From a virus, in the IMG/VR virus record IMGVR_UViG_3300027797_000124, positions 1-25,446 of that record: a DNA stretch of 25,446 bases; one strand, 5' to 3'. Under the pieces are notes generated by a model. The model was not told the DNA's origin and searched no databases. It saw only the letters and a program-made list of their open reading frames with translations. The position numbers and the translations under genes were made by a program. Shown in pieces: positions 16,043-23,083 of this stretch; positions within the stretch are counted from its first letter, which is position 1; every line of letters begins with the position of its first letter.

Positions 16043-16507
16043 TTAAACAGCTACTAATGACTGTATTTCTTGACGTTTTAATACCGTTTCATATTCTAGG
16101 ACTTTTCCTAAGTAATCAAGAAGGGGGGTAGTTCCAGATGGTTCAAATATTGTTGATCCGTTTAAATCAGCTGTCGATCCACTTAAGCCACCTGCGGTAT
16201 TTTGAATATAATCTTCTGTCCAGATAACACCCTCAGAGTTTCTTATTGCAACAACACGAAACTCGGTGGAGATTGGCTCTGCTGTTCTAATTTTTATAAA
16301 GTCTTTTGTTATTGTGATATAGTCCTTTATACCAACGTCTGCTGAGTTTCCACCAAGTTGTGATCCAAGAATACCACGAGCATAGCATGGTACTGTTTTT
16401 TGAAGAGCCCAAGATTTTGTAATCATACCGTTTGTTGCATTACGGGTGGTGGTTGGCTCATAAATATCAGCCTTCATAGTATATGTTGAATGGGCTAAAC
16501 AAGACAT
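16043..16507 (-). CDS. Head-tail stopper protein
   Basis: A 154-residue protein starting MSCLAHSTYTMKADIYEPT. It is placed directly after the adaptor, and its ATG touches the adaptor stop. Its beta-barrel pattern fits the SPP1 gp16-like stopper that closes the head: 'MKADIYEPTTTRNATNGMI', 'KTVPCYARGILGS', 'FIKIRTAEPISTEFRVVAIRN'. An acidic segment 'EGVIWTEDYIQN' and a helical C-terminus with 'YETVLKRQEIQSLVAV' complete it. The 'A-DIY-P---R---G-I---W' signature near the N-terminus is common in phage stopper proteins. Confidence 0.65.
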   Translation of the reverse strand: MSCLAHSTYTMKADIYEPTTTRNATNGMITKSWALQKTVPCYARGILGSQLGGNSADVGIKDYITITKDFIKIRTAEPISTEFRVVAIRNSEGVIWTEDYIQNTAGGLSGSTADLNGSTIFEPSGTTPLLDYLGKVLEYETVLKRQEIQSLVAV

Positions 16508-17695
16508 TTAAATCGCCTTTAAATTCCAAACCTTATATTGAGAAAGTAATGAGTCTACATATAGGTTTCCAGTACCATTTAACATTCCATCTGCAAACTG
16601 GATGTTAAAGGAATCATTCTGAATTGACTTTAAACCCTTGTTTCTATAAATAGAATCATTACACATAAAGTCATTAATAAGTTCGTATACAGCAGTTTTA
16701 ACATCTTCAGGAACTGCCTTCCATCCATATTCTCCACGAACTAAATATGAAGAGTCTTTTCCAAAGTATGATGGGTTTATCAAAGGATTCTGGTCTACCC
16801 ATTCAGTAATGTTTACACCCTCTGAGACTACCTTAATTCCAAACTTGCTTGGTGCTATTGCTACAGTTGCCCCAAGTAAATCAACAGGGGTGTCTTCTGT
16901 AGAATCATATATTACAAGGTCATCAGAGGTTATCTTGTCAAATGATTCAATTCTTTGACCCAAATGCAAAAGGTCGGTATTTTGTCCATAAGCACCTACT
17001 GTCTTATATTCAAACTTAAACTCTGAGTTTGTATAAGCATTAATCAAATACCTTGCCTTTCTTTCAAGTTTTTCAACAAAGTCTTGAGTTTGTTGGTCTA
17101 ATACATTAGATCCATTAAGTGCAAAGTTTTCAAAATAATCAGATATTTCAGCAAATGTTGCATATGGTCTTCTAATTGTAACGTCAATATCGTCAGATGA
17201 ATATCCAGATAATTGGATTGACTGTATTTCAATTTGCAAAGATCTATCATATTTGGCAACATCTGAGTTTAGGCTAATATTAAAGCTGGTTCCTGCATGT
17301 CTTAAAACTTTATGAACCCCTGATTGAGTTCCACTAGTATTAATTTTTGTTCCAGCAATTGCATTTGCATAAGTGGTTGCAACATTAAAAGTATTTGCAC
17401 CTGCATATATAGCATAATAAACAGTATTTGCGGTTAAACCAGTTGGCAAGGCTCCAGTTGTAGAAAACTTAATTGCATCGCCATTAATATATGTGTGATT
17501 TTCCTGAGTAATTACTGCAGGGGTGGCAATACTAATGGTGCTTGTAATTCCAAGATCTACTGGGAAAACAACTTCTTCATATTGAAGATTGCTATCATTT
17601 ACATTATCATACACACTGTAAACTAGGCTTACTGTATTTTGTGGTGCTGTATAAGTAAACTCAACAGTCCCTAAATCATTTACTAATAATTCCAT
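16508..17695 (-). CDS. Head-tail adaptor with inserted beta module
   Basis: A 395-residue protein. The part from about residue 180 has the helical head-tail adaptor pattern: 'ATFAEISDYFENF', 'DFVEKLERKARYLINAYTNSEF' and 'VPEDVKTAVYELINDFMCNDS'. The first ~50 residues and ~133-175 look like one Ig-like beta domain split in two. The piece between (residues ~52-131, about 17303-17542) is the small module 'HTYINGDAIKFSTTGALPTG', 'TVYYAIYAGANTFNVA', which I recall from tail fibres and other virion proteins. It would be displayed on the neck. Typical adaptors are about half this length. The ATG directly follows the upstream stop. Confidence 0.65.
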   Translation of the reverse strand: MELLVNDLGTVEFTYTAPQNTVSLVYSVYDNVNDSNLQYEEVVFPVDLGITSTISIATPAVITQENHTYINGDAIKFSTTGALPTGLTANTVYYAIYAGANTFNVATTYANAIAGTKINTSGTQSGVHKVLRHAGTSFNISLNSDVAKYDRSLQIEIQSIQLSGYSSDDIDVTIRRPYATFAEISDYFENFALNGSNVLDQQTQDFVEKLERKARYLINAYTNSEFKFEYKTVGAYGQNTDLLHLGQRIESFDKITSDDLVIYDSTEDTPVDLLGATVAIAPSKFGIKVVSEGVNITEWVDQNPLINPSYFGKDSSYLVRGEYGWKAVPEDVKTAVYELINDFMCNDSIYRNKGLKSIQNDSFNIQFADGMLNGTGNLYVDSLLSQYKVWNLKAI

Positions 17696-18112
17696 TTAAA
17701 TACCATAGAAAGATTTTACTTCTTCCTTGGTAGCCTCCCTTACTTCATCTGCTTGGTTAGCTAATATTTGCTCTGCCAGCGATTTGTTAACAAGGACAAA
17801 GGGCTCTTCCATATCAAACTTAACACCGTTTCCAGCGTAATATCCACCACGTTTAATAGCCATAGTTAAAAGAACTTTTTCTTCTTTTTTAGATTCTACT
17901 TTTGCTTCTTGTATTTTTACTTTAATCTCTTCTTTTGTAGGACCGTCTTCATAGTCAAACAATGATTTTGATGATTCTTCATACATTTCCCAAGTAACTT
18001 TAGCCTCTTCAATAGCTTCAATAATATCTTGTTTTCTTGCATTCTTTGATATTTCAATATCAAATGATAGACATAAGCCCTTAAGGTCCCCGATTGTTTT
18101 ACTAGATAACAT
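17696..18112 (-). CDS. Small head-associated protein with SAP/HeH-like N-terminus
   Basis: A 138-residue protein starting MLSSKTIGDLKGLCLSFDIE. The first ~35 residues match the SAP/HeH (Rho-N-like) helix-extended-helix pattern ('TIGDLKGLCLSFDI', 'ARKQDIIEAIEE'), often used for nucleic acid contact. A charged linker rich in Glu and Lys follows. The C-terminal half ('AIKRGGYYAGNGVKFDMEEPFVLVNKSLAEQI') resembles small head-completion proteins found between capsid and adaptor genes. It has a strong AGGAGG six bases before the ATG and follows the capsid terminator and a likely promoter. The function is not known. Confidence 0.6.
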   Translation of the reverse strand: MLSSKTIGDLKGLCLSFDIEISKNARKQDIIEAIEEAKVTWEMYEESSKSLFDYEDGPTKEEIKVKIQEAKVESKKEEKVLLTMAIKRGGYYAGNGVKFDMEEPFVLVNKSLAEQILANQADEVREATKEEVKSFYGI

Positions 18113-18130
18113 AAATCCTCCTAATTATTA

Positions 18131-18159
18131 ATTATACACTAAAAAGAAGTAGAGGTCAG
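18131..18159 (-). promoter_or_regulatory. Possible promoter for the head-tail connector operon
   Basis: On the minus strand CTGACC (-35, 4 of 6 matches) at 18159-18154 is followed, after 17 bases, by an exact TATAAT at 18136-18131. That box is 19 bases before the ATG at 18112 and just ahead of AGGAGG. The -35 lies inside the downstream arm of the terminator, so promoter and terminator overlap. Confidence 0.4.
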
Positions 18160-18178
18160 GGAATACCTGACCTCTACT
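18141..18178 (-). terminator. Hairpin terminator after the major capsid gene
   Basis: A perfect 13-base-pair stem (arms AGTAGAGGTCAGG and CCTGACCTCTACT) with a five-base loop. On the minus strand it is followed by TTCTTTTTAG, a good T-tract. It lies about 14 bases after the capsid stop codon, the classic place to limit read-through from a highly transcribed capsid gene. Confidence 0.85.
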
Positions 18179-18191
18179 CAATAGCATAAGA

Positions 18192-19256
18192 CTAAGCAGT
18201 TGGTACTGCGTAGGCTACTGCCGACTTTTCTTCTAGTGCTACACCCATACGGACGTAGACTGTGTACTCTACAGAGTCCTTTCGTGGTTGGAACTCACGA
18301 TGTACTGTAACATCTCTCTGGAAACCCCAAATGCGGTTTGAAGGAAGAGTTAGGTCTACATAGTCTTCTGGATACAAAGGAACTTCTTGAACTGGAAGAC
18401 CAAAGATGGTGTATTGAGCACCAGCTGGACCGCCAATTCTAGGAGTAACTCCGTCAATTACACGAGTAGCAACATCGTAAGGAACTGAAGTTCCGTCAGT
18501 TGTATTAACTGTGCGAAGCTCTGTTAGCAATTCCTGAATATGCTTGCTGTTCATGTAGAACTTAAGATCCTGACGGCGAGCCTTGAACTTACGAGGCATT
18601 GCATTGTAGATTGCTTCGATTGCATCAAGAGTCAACTTTGCGGAAGATCCATCGCCTGAATCAGGAGTAGCTTCCCAGATGCTTGTCATGGTTGCAGCAG
18701 CTGCTGCAGCTTCGTGAGCACCTGCGTAGTTAGTATCCTTGATCTGACGGATAAATCCTGCAAGAGTATTGTCATATGTACCGTTACCAGAATCACCTGG
18801 ACGACCATTAATTGCAATATCTTCCAAGTCGTTTCCGAATTGAGTTGCCATCAAACGTACAACGTGATCCTCTAGAGACGCACCTTCAATAGAGTCCTCT
18901 AGGGATTCTGTTGATAGTTCGTACTGTAGACGGAACTTTGTTGTTGTAAGTTCGATCTTTGTGAATGCTGGAGCAGCGTTTGCACCTGTAACTTCGGCTT
19001 GTGTAGCTTTTGTTACAAGACGTGAACCAACACGGATCTTATCCAATTCCATAGTATTTCCACGCATCGTTACCTTGCGACCATCGTTAGCTAGAACCAT
19101 CTGATCAAAGATGTATTCGATAAACTGTGTAGATTGTGTTGGATTAAGAACACCACCTGCGTCATTTGAGTTTCCTTGTGCTGTCATAGCACCAGGAGCT
19201 GTTAGTGGAGAAAGAACTGTACCGCTTGCTGCGGCTTTTTCTAAAATATCACTCAT
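18192..19256 (-). CDS. Major capsid protein (HK97 fold)
   Basis: A 354-residue protein, the expected size for an HK97-fold capsid subunit without a long delta domain. Typical elements are present: a helical/E-loop region after 'QSTQFIEYIFDQMVLAND', an A-domain helix and strand ('QDLKFYMNSKHIQELLTELR'), 'IFGLPVQEVPLYPED' and the final strands 'HREFQPRKDSVEYTVYVRMG'. The first ~30 residues are a low-complexity stretch ('AAASGTVLSPLTAPGAMTAQ') that may be disordered. It follows the protease/scaffold gene and is followed by a terminator. A Shine-Dalgarno-like AAGGTAGG lies about 10 bases upstream. No chemical cross-linking lysine can be assigned from sequence alone. Confidence 0.92.
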   Translation of the reverse strand: MSDILEKAAASGTVLSPLTAPGAMTAQGNSNDAGGVLNPTQSTQFIEYIFDQMVLANDGRKVTMRGNTMELDKIRVGSRLVTKATQAEVTGANAAPAFTKIELTTTKFRLQYELSTESLEDSIEGASLEDHVVRLMATQFGNDLEDIAINGRPGDSGNGTYDNTLAGFIRQIKDTNYAGAHEAAAAAATMTSIWEATPDSGDGSSAKLTLDAIEAIYNAMPRKFKARRQDLKFYMNSKHIQELLTELRTVNTTDGTSVPYDVATRVIDGVTPRIGGPAGAQYTIFGLPVQEVPLYPEDYVDLTLPSNRIWGFQRDVTVHREFQPRKDSVEYTVYVRMGVALEEKSAVAYAVPTA

Positions 19257-19282
19257 TTTTATTTTTCACCTACCTTTATTTT

Positions 19283-19855
19283 CTAATTTAAGTATTGCGA
19301 GGAACTGAGGAAGCGTCCCCCCCATACAGAATCTGACTTCTGTATAGTTGTTTCTGTGGAACTCTCAAGTTCCCCAGATTTCTTTACAGCGGTATCGTTT
19401 TCTACAGATTCCAATCTTCCATTAATTGTTTGTACTGCATTTACGATATCCGCCAAACCTTTGTTGATCTCTTCTAAACGAGAATCATTTTCTACAAGCT
19501 TATCGGTTAAAGCTTTTGTTACTTCTGCAACAGTGTTTACAACACCATTAACAGCAGCAGCATTTGTTTCGCCACTCTTTGTAAGAGCTTCGCCAACAAA
19601 ATTTTTGATTTCACTAAGAGTCTTTTCAAGGTCAGTCGCCTCACCACTATCGGTGGAAGCGTCATCTGCAGATCCCTCTGTATCTACGGATGTTTCGACT
19701 GTATCTTCTGCTACTTCAACTTCATCAGACTTTGCAATTTCTTCTACCGCTGGAGCTTCTTCAGCTTCAACAATTTCATCAACTACAACTTCTTCTGCTA
19801 CTTCTACAATTTCTTCAACTGTAGCGTCTTCTGCAACTTCGTTATTTTCAGTCAT
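19283..19855 (-). CDS. Nested scaffold protein from an internal start in the protease gene
   Basis: Inside the protease gene and in the same frame, AAGGAGGTG (19869-19861) lies seven bases (counted from GGAGG) before ATG at 19855 (Met410 of the long protein). It is stronger than the site of the full-length gene. The product would be 190 residues: an acidic stretch (MTENNEVAEDATVEEIVEVA and on), a coiled coil ('ENDSRLEEINKGLADIVNAV') and a C-terminal basic/aromatic tail ('SDSVWGGRFLSSSQYLN') that could contact capsid subunits. This is the arrangement of the nested Nu3 scaffold within lambda gene C. Making both products would supply many scaffold copies per protease. The start is inferred from sequence only. 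Confidence 0.68.
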   Translation of the reverse strand: MTENNEVAEDATVEEIVEVAEEVVVDEIVEAEEAPAVEEIAKSDEVEVAEDTVETSVDTEGSADDASTDSGEATDLEKTLSEIKNFVGEALTKSGETNAAAVNGVVNTVAEVTKALTDKLVENDSRLEEINKGLADIVNAVQTINGRLESVENDTAVKKSGELESSTETTIQKSDSVWGGRFLSSSQYLN

Positions 19856-21082
19856 ATCAACACCTCCTTCATTTATTTGTGTGGCAACTAACTTTGCGTC
19901 ATTTGCCTCATTCACTACTGTGTTAGGTAGAGAAACTTCTTTTTGTACCCCAATAGATTTAAGGACTTTAACTGTCCAAGATCTAAGCGTACTCATTTTA
20001 TGTCCTACAACTGTTTTAGACGGCTTCCAAGAGTTTCCGTCTTTTTGATAAACTCTGATGGTTACCGCTGGGTCTTCTGGTGTCCCTGTAATTGTAACAC
20101 TAGAATTTGGTACTTTAATTTTACCATTAGTTACTACTCTTGTTACTTTACCTCTTGCGGTACCGCCTGAAGAGTTCCACTGAACAAAATCTCCAGAAGA
20201 AAATGATCCTTTGTACATCTCATTTTTTCTTTTATTTTTACGCTCATTTTCGTCATAAACAGACTTTTCTTCAGTCTGAATGTCTGAAAATATTCTATTT
20301 TGCTTTGGGTACTTTTTGGGGGTATCTTCACTTGTAATAGTTCCAGGATTATCTGCCTTATGTAATTCAACTATTTTTGACATTGCTTCTTCAACATTTG
20401 ATTTTGTGATTTCGTCAATCCAGCCAATAGATGGAAGATCGGAACTGCATGAAGAGCATGAATATTTTTCTTCATTTGAAAGGTAAGCCATTTCTTCTGC
20501 TTCACACCAGAATACATTTTGGATATTGGACTTGGAAAACATTCCATCAACAACATCACCATCGATTGTTTTCTGAATAGAAAAGATATTAGCAAACTGA
20601 TTAGCAGGTGAGTCAACAAGTGATAGTTCTACTAAATCATATTCTTTAATGATACGAACCGTGTTGTTTGTTTCTTCATCTAATTCAGTATCTGTTTCTT
20701 TAATTGCACCGCCGATTGAAAAACCAGTGAGTGTACCATCAAGAACCATCTCCCAGATGTCTTGAGCACCCTTAGAAACATAGGTATCTACAAATACTCC
20801 CGTATATTGCTTCTTTGTTTTTGGGTCGAAAAAAGTGTCTGATCTAAAAGAAACAACCTTTCCTGCTGGAATAGGTTGGTGCATCAATCTTACATTACCA
20901 CGGAAGTTTGCAAAAGCTTTTTCTGATGCTTCTGGAAGCACTCTATCACCTTGTTTGTCAATATTATCAAGTGTTGCAAAGCCAGAAACAATACGCTTTT
21001 CTTCATCAATCTTTGAGATTGGCATGGTCAAGTTGACGCTGTTACCATTCATAGAAAGGGAAGCCTTTTGTAAATTAATCAT
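19283..21082 (-). CDS. Capsid maturation protease fused to Tudor-like and scaffold regions
   Basis: A 599-residue protein. Residues ~15-170 are an XkdF/S78-type prohead protease: 'IVSGFATLDNIDKQGDRVLP', 'NVRLMHQPIPAGKVVSF' with likely catalytic H68, and 'DGTLTGFSIGGAI' with likely nucleophile S122. Residues ~190-222 hold C193, C209 and C212, a possible small metal-binding knuckle. Residues ~295-369 match the Hva1-type Tudor domain ('SGDFVQWNSSGGTARGKVTR' to 'VGHKMSTLRSW'). Residues ~411-480 are very acidic and ~485-562 form a coiled coil, both as in scaffolds. Met410 has a strong Shine-Dalgarno sequence, pointing to a separate scaffold product. ATG at 21082 has only a weak AAAGTG; Met11 is an alternative. 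Confidence 0.87.
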   Translation of the reverse strand: MINLQKASLSMNGNSVNLTMPISKIDEEKRIVSGFATLDNIDKQGDRVLPEASEKAFANFRGNVRLMHQPIPAGKVVSFRSDTFFDPKTKKQYTGVFVDTYVSKGAQDIWEMVLDGTLTGFSIGGAIKETDTELDEETNNTVRIIKEYDLVELSLVDSPANQFANIFSIQKTIDGDVVDGMFSKSNIQNVFWCEAEEMAYLSNEEKYSCSSCSSDLPSIGWIDEITKSNVEEAMSKIVELHKADNPGTITSEDTPKKYPKQNRIFSDIQTEEKSVYDENERKNKRKNEMYKGSFSSGDFVQWNSSGGTARGKVTRVVTNGKIKVPNSSVTITGTPEDPAVTIRVYQKDGNSWKPSKTVVGHKMSTLRSWTVKVLKSIGVQKEVSLPNTVVNEANDAKLVATQINEGGVDMTENNEVAEDATVEEIVEVAEEVVVDEIVEAEEAPAVEEIAKSDEVEVAEDTVETSVDTEGSADDASTDSGEATDLEKTLSEIKNFVGEALTKSGETNAAAVNGVVNTVAEVTKALTDKLVENDSRLEEINKGLADIVNAVQTINGRLESVENDTAVKKSGELESSTETTIQKSDSVWGGRFLSSSQYLN

Positions 21083-21111
21083 AACACTTTAATTATACAG
21101 CGTTTTTCTTG

Positions 21112-22746
21112 TTACGGTTGTTGTCTACCTTCGCCTTGGGCATTTCTTGCACCAGTTTGACCTTCGTCTGCCTGATTGTTTTGACGTTCTTGATCCCTCA
21201 ACCTATTTCCAGATGCCTGTGCTGTTTGTTCTGCAGCCTGTTGTCCTGTAAGTTGAACTGGCTCATCTCCCCCAGGAATGCCAGACATTCCCATTCTAGA
21301 CCTAACTTCATTAGGAAGAATTACCTGCATTCTTAGGTAACGCTCGTCAATCTTTGACTGAGTATCTTCATCTGTAAGGGTAAGCTCATTAAAGTTAAAC
21401 TTAAACATATCTGTCTTTTCAGAGATAATTGCAGTAATTCTTTTTTCTAGAGCGTCTTGTGCTGGACGAGTAACCTGTTCCTTAAAACTCTTGTCTGCTT
21501 CTTTAGCAGCAGCAAGTGAAAGACCTTCACCTGCACCAACTTTTGTCATTGGAACACGATGTGCCATAAGTATTTCTTGAAGATTAGACTTGCGGTACTT
21601 ATCAAATGATCCGTCTTGAATACCGTTTTCAACGGCTTCCATCTTAACTTCAACCTTAGAACCTGCTTCATCTCCAGGAAGAGGAACAATAAGTGTTCTA
21701 TGAGATTGACCACGAAGGTTATTCTGGAAGAACTCAAATAGCTTTGATTCGGCATCTCTGGAAAGTTTTGCTCCCTTAATCCAAAAAATATAACGTGGTG
21801 TTGCTTTGTTTTCAAAGTATTCTAAGTTAAACTTTGAAGCAAACTCATTACCTGCCATAGCGTTCTTTGCAGGAACAATAGCTGGAACACCATAATAATT
21901 GTTTGTTGGTGTGTAGTCAGCAAAGTGAATAATTTCATTTGGTCGTGGGTCTATGCCAATGGGAGCCGTTGTTTGATCCTCATCATGGAAGTTTTTAAAG
22001 AACGTAAACTTACCGCCAACAAGTTGAACAAAGCCATCACGAAGTCTACGAACACGCATTGTTGCAGCAGGAATATGACCAATGTATCCAATCTCACCAG
22101 TTGTTTTTCTACCAATTTCTAGATAACCATTTCCAGTTGTTGCATAATCAAGATAGACTTTTGTTAGAGTTTCTGTAAATGTTTCGTTATCATTTCTGGT
22201 GTCTAGCCATTCCAAAACATCTGCCTTTGCACGTTCCAGCTTTTTCCTAGACCTATTTAGCTTATCTGGATTATCTGACAGGTCTTCTAGCATCTGCTTA
22301 ACTTTAAGTGATGGTATTAAGTCATATCCTAGACCAACAATGTTTGTTACTTTTGCATTAATTGCAGCATAGTTAGCAGCAGAAACCTCATAGGTTTTGC
22401 CAAGGGCAATAAGATTATATGGTGGCTCTACTACATCAAAAAGACCATAGCCATATTGAAGGAAAACAAGTTGCTTTGACTCTGCATCATCACCGCTAAT
22501 TCCATTAACTGGTGTTGCATAAGTTGTAGATGAAACACCAATCTGTGCAGCTTTTTCAAGTTTTCTTTTAGTATTACGCTTAAAGTTTTGATTAATTCCA
22601 CGATACTTTAAAAGTTCTGGTGATGCTAGGCTAAACTCATCAACGGTTACAATCTCTGCACTCTTCTGCAAACTATCAATAGCAATGTCTCTTCCCCAAA
22701 TAGTATGACTTTGGGGTACTTCGTTATCTTCCACTCTTTCGCTCAT
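21112..22746 (-). CDS. Portal protein
   Basis: A 544-residue protein, taking ATG at 22746 (MSERVEDNEVPQSHT). The frame stays open to a TTG at 22848, but that would overlap the upstream gene by 125 bases and lacks support. The ATG has GGAAGGA about 11 bases upstream and leaves only a 23-base overlap. The protein matches PBSX/HK97-type portals: 'RGINQNFKRNTKRKLEKAAQ', the hub region ending 'VPAIVPAKNAMAGNEFASKFNLEYF', 'ATPRYIFWIKGAKLS', and the C-terminal crown with 'TDMFKFNFNELTLTDEDTQS'. The end is Gln/Gly/Arg-rich and probably flexible. It forms the dodecameric DNA entry ring of the head. The gene lies 29 bases before the protease. Confidence 0.9.
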   Translation of the reverse strand: MSERVEDNEVPQSHTIWGRDIAIDSLQKSAEIVTVDEFSLASPELLKYRGINQNFKRNTKRKLEKAAQIGVSSTTYATPVNGISGDDAESKQLVFLQYGYGLFDVVEPPYNLIALGKTYEVSAANYAAINAKVTNIVGLGYDLIPSLKVKQMLEDLSDNPDKLNRSRKKLERAKADVLEWLDTRNDNETFTETLTKVYLDYATTGNGYLEIGRKTTGEIGYIGHIPAATMRVRRLRDGFVQLVGGKFTFFKNFHDEDQTTAPIGIDPRPNEIIHFADYTPTNNYYGVPAIVPAKNAMAGNEFASKFNLEYFENKATPRYIFWIKGAKLSRDAESKLFEFFQNNLRGQSHRTLIVPLPGDEAGSKVEVKMEAVENGIQDGSFDKYRKSNLQEILMAHRVPMTKVGAGEGLSLAAAKEADKSFKEQVTRPAQDALEKRITAIISEKTDMFKFNFNELTLTDEDTQSKIDERYLRMQVILPNEVRSRMGMSGIPGGDEPVQLTGQQAAEQTAQASGNRLRDQERQNNQADEGQTGARNAQGEGRQQP

Positions 22747-23065
22747 TTGCAAAAATTTCCTTCCAGTTGTCGGTATCTCCGTAAGGGGTATAACCCTCAG
22801 CCATTCTGTCAATATCTTCTCTTGCCTGAGTATCACTAACTCTGCCAACTCCAGGCATAAACTTTGCTACACCATCTGGTTTACCCCAATATGCTGCTGC
22901 TTTTGCAAGAGAGTTCATCTTTCTAATATCATGTTTCATTGAAGGAACATTAAGTGTGTTGCCATCATCATCCTTAAATGGATCTCCATTTGGTAAGACC
23001 CAAACATAAATTCCGTATTCTGCGGTGGACTCAACCGCTTCTACACCTTTTTTAGTATTATTCAT
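22724..23065 (-). CDS. Conserved small portal-adjacent protein, function unknown
   Basis: A 113-residue protein whose gene overlaps the portal start by 23 bases. The segment 'YGIYVWVLPNGDPFKDDDGN' followed by 'IRKMNSLAKAAAYWGKPDG' and 'VSDTQAREDIDRMAEGYTP' is a pattern I recall beside the portal or terminase in many actinobacteriophages, where it has no assigned role. It is acidic and soluble, with no signal peptide or membrane segment. The ATG at 23065 has only a weak GTGG upstream. It might help portal or terminase assembly, judging by position only. Confidence 0.65.
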   Translation of the reverse strand: MNNTKKGVEAVESTAEYGIYVWVLPNGDPFKDDDGNTLNVPSMKHDIRKMNSLAKAAAYWGKPDGVAKFMPGVGRVSDTQAREDIDRMAEGYTPYGDTDNWKEIFANERKSGR

Positions 23066-23083
23066 ACCACTATGATACCATTT

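Noticed and set aside
19356-20048. Long plus-strand open frame (230 codons), Ser/Thr-rich
   Set aside because: It is the complement of the acidic and coiled-coil scaffold region. Its composition follows from Glu/Val/Ala codons read backwards, and the minus-strand gene is well supported.
21092-21097. TATAAT between portal and protease genes
   Set aside because: It is only nine bases from the protease ATG and has no fitting -35, so chance in AT-rich DNA is more likely than a promoter.
21112-22848. Longer portal starting with TTG at 22848
   Set aside because: It would overlap the small upstream gene by 125 bases, and the extra residues do not look like portal sequence. ATG at 22746 has a fair Shine-Dalgarno sequence.
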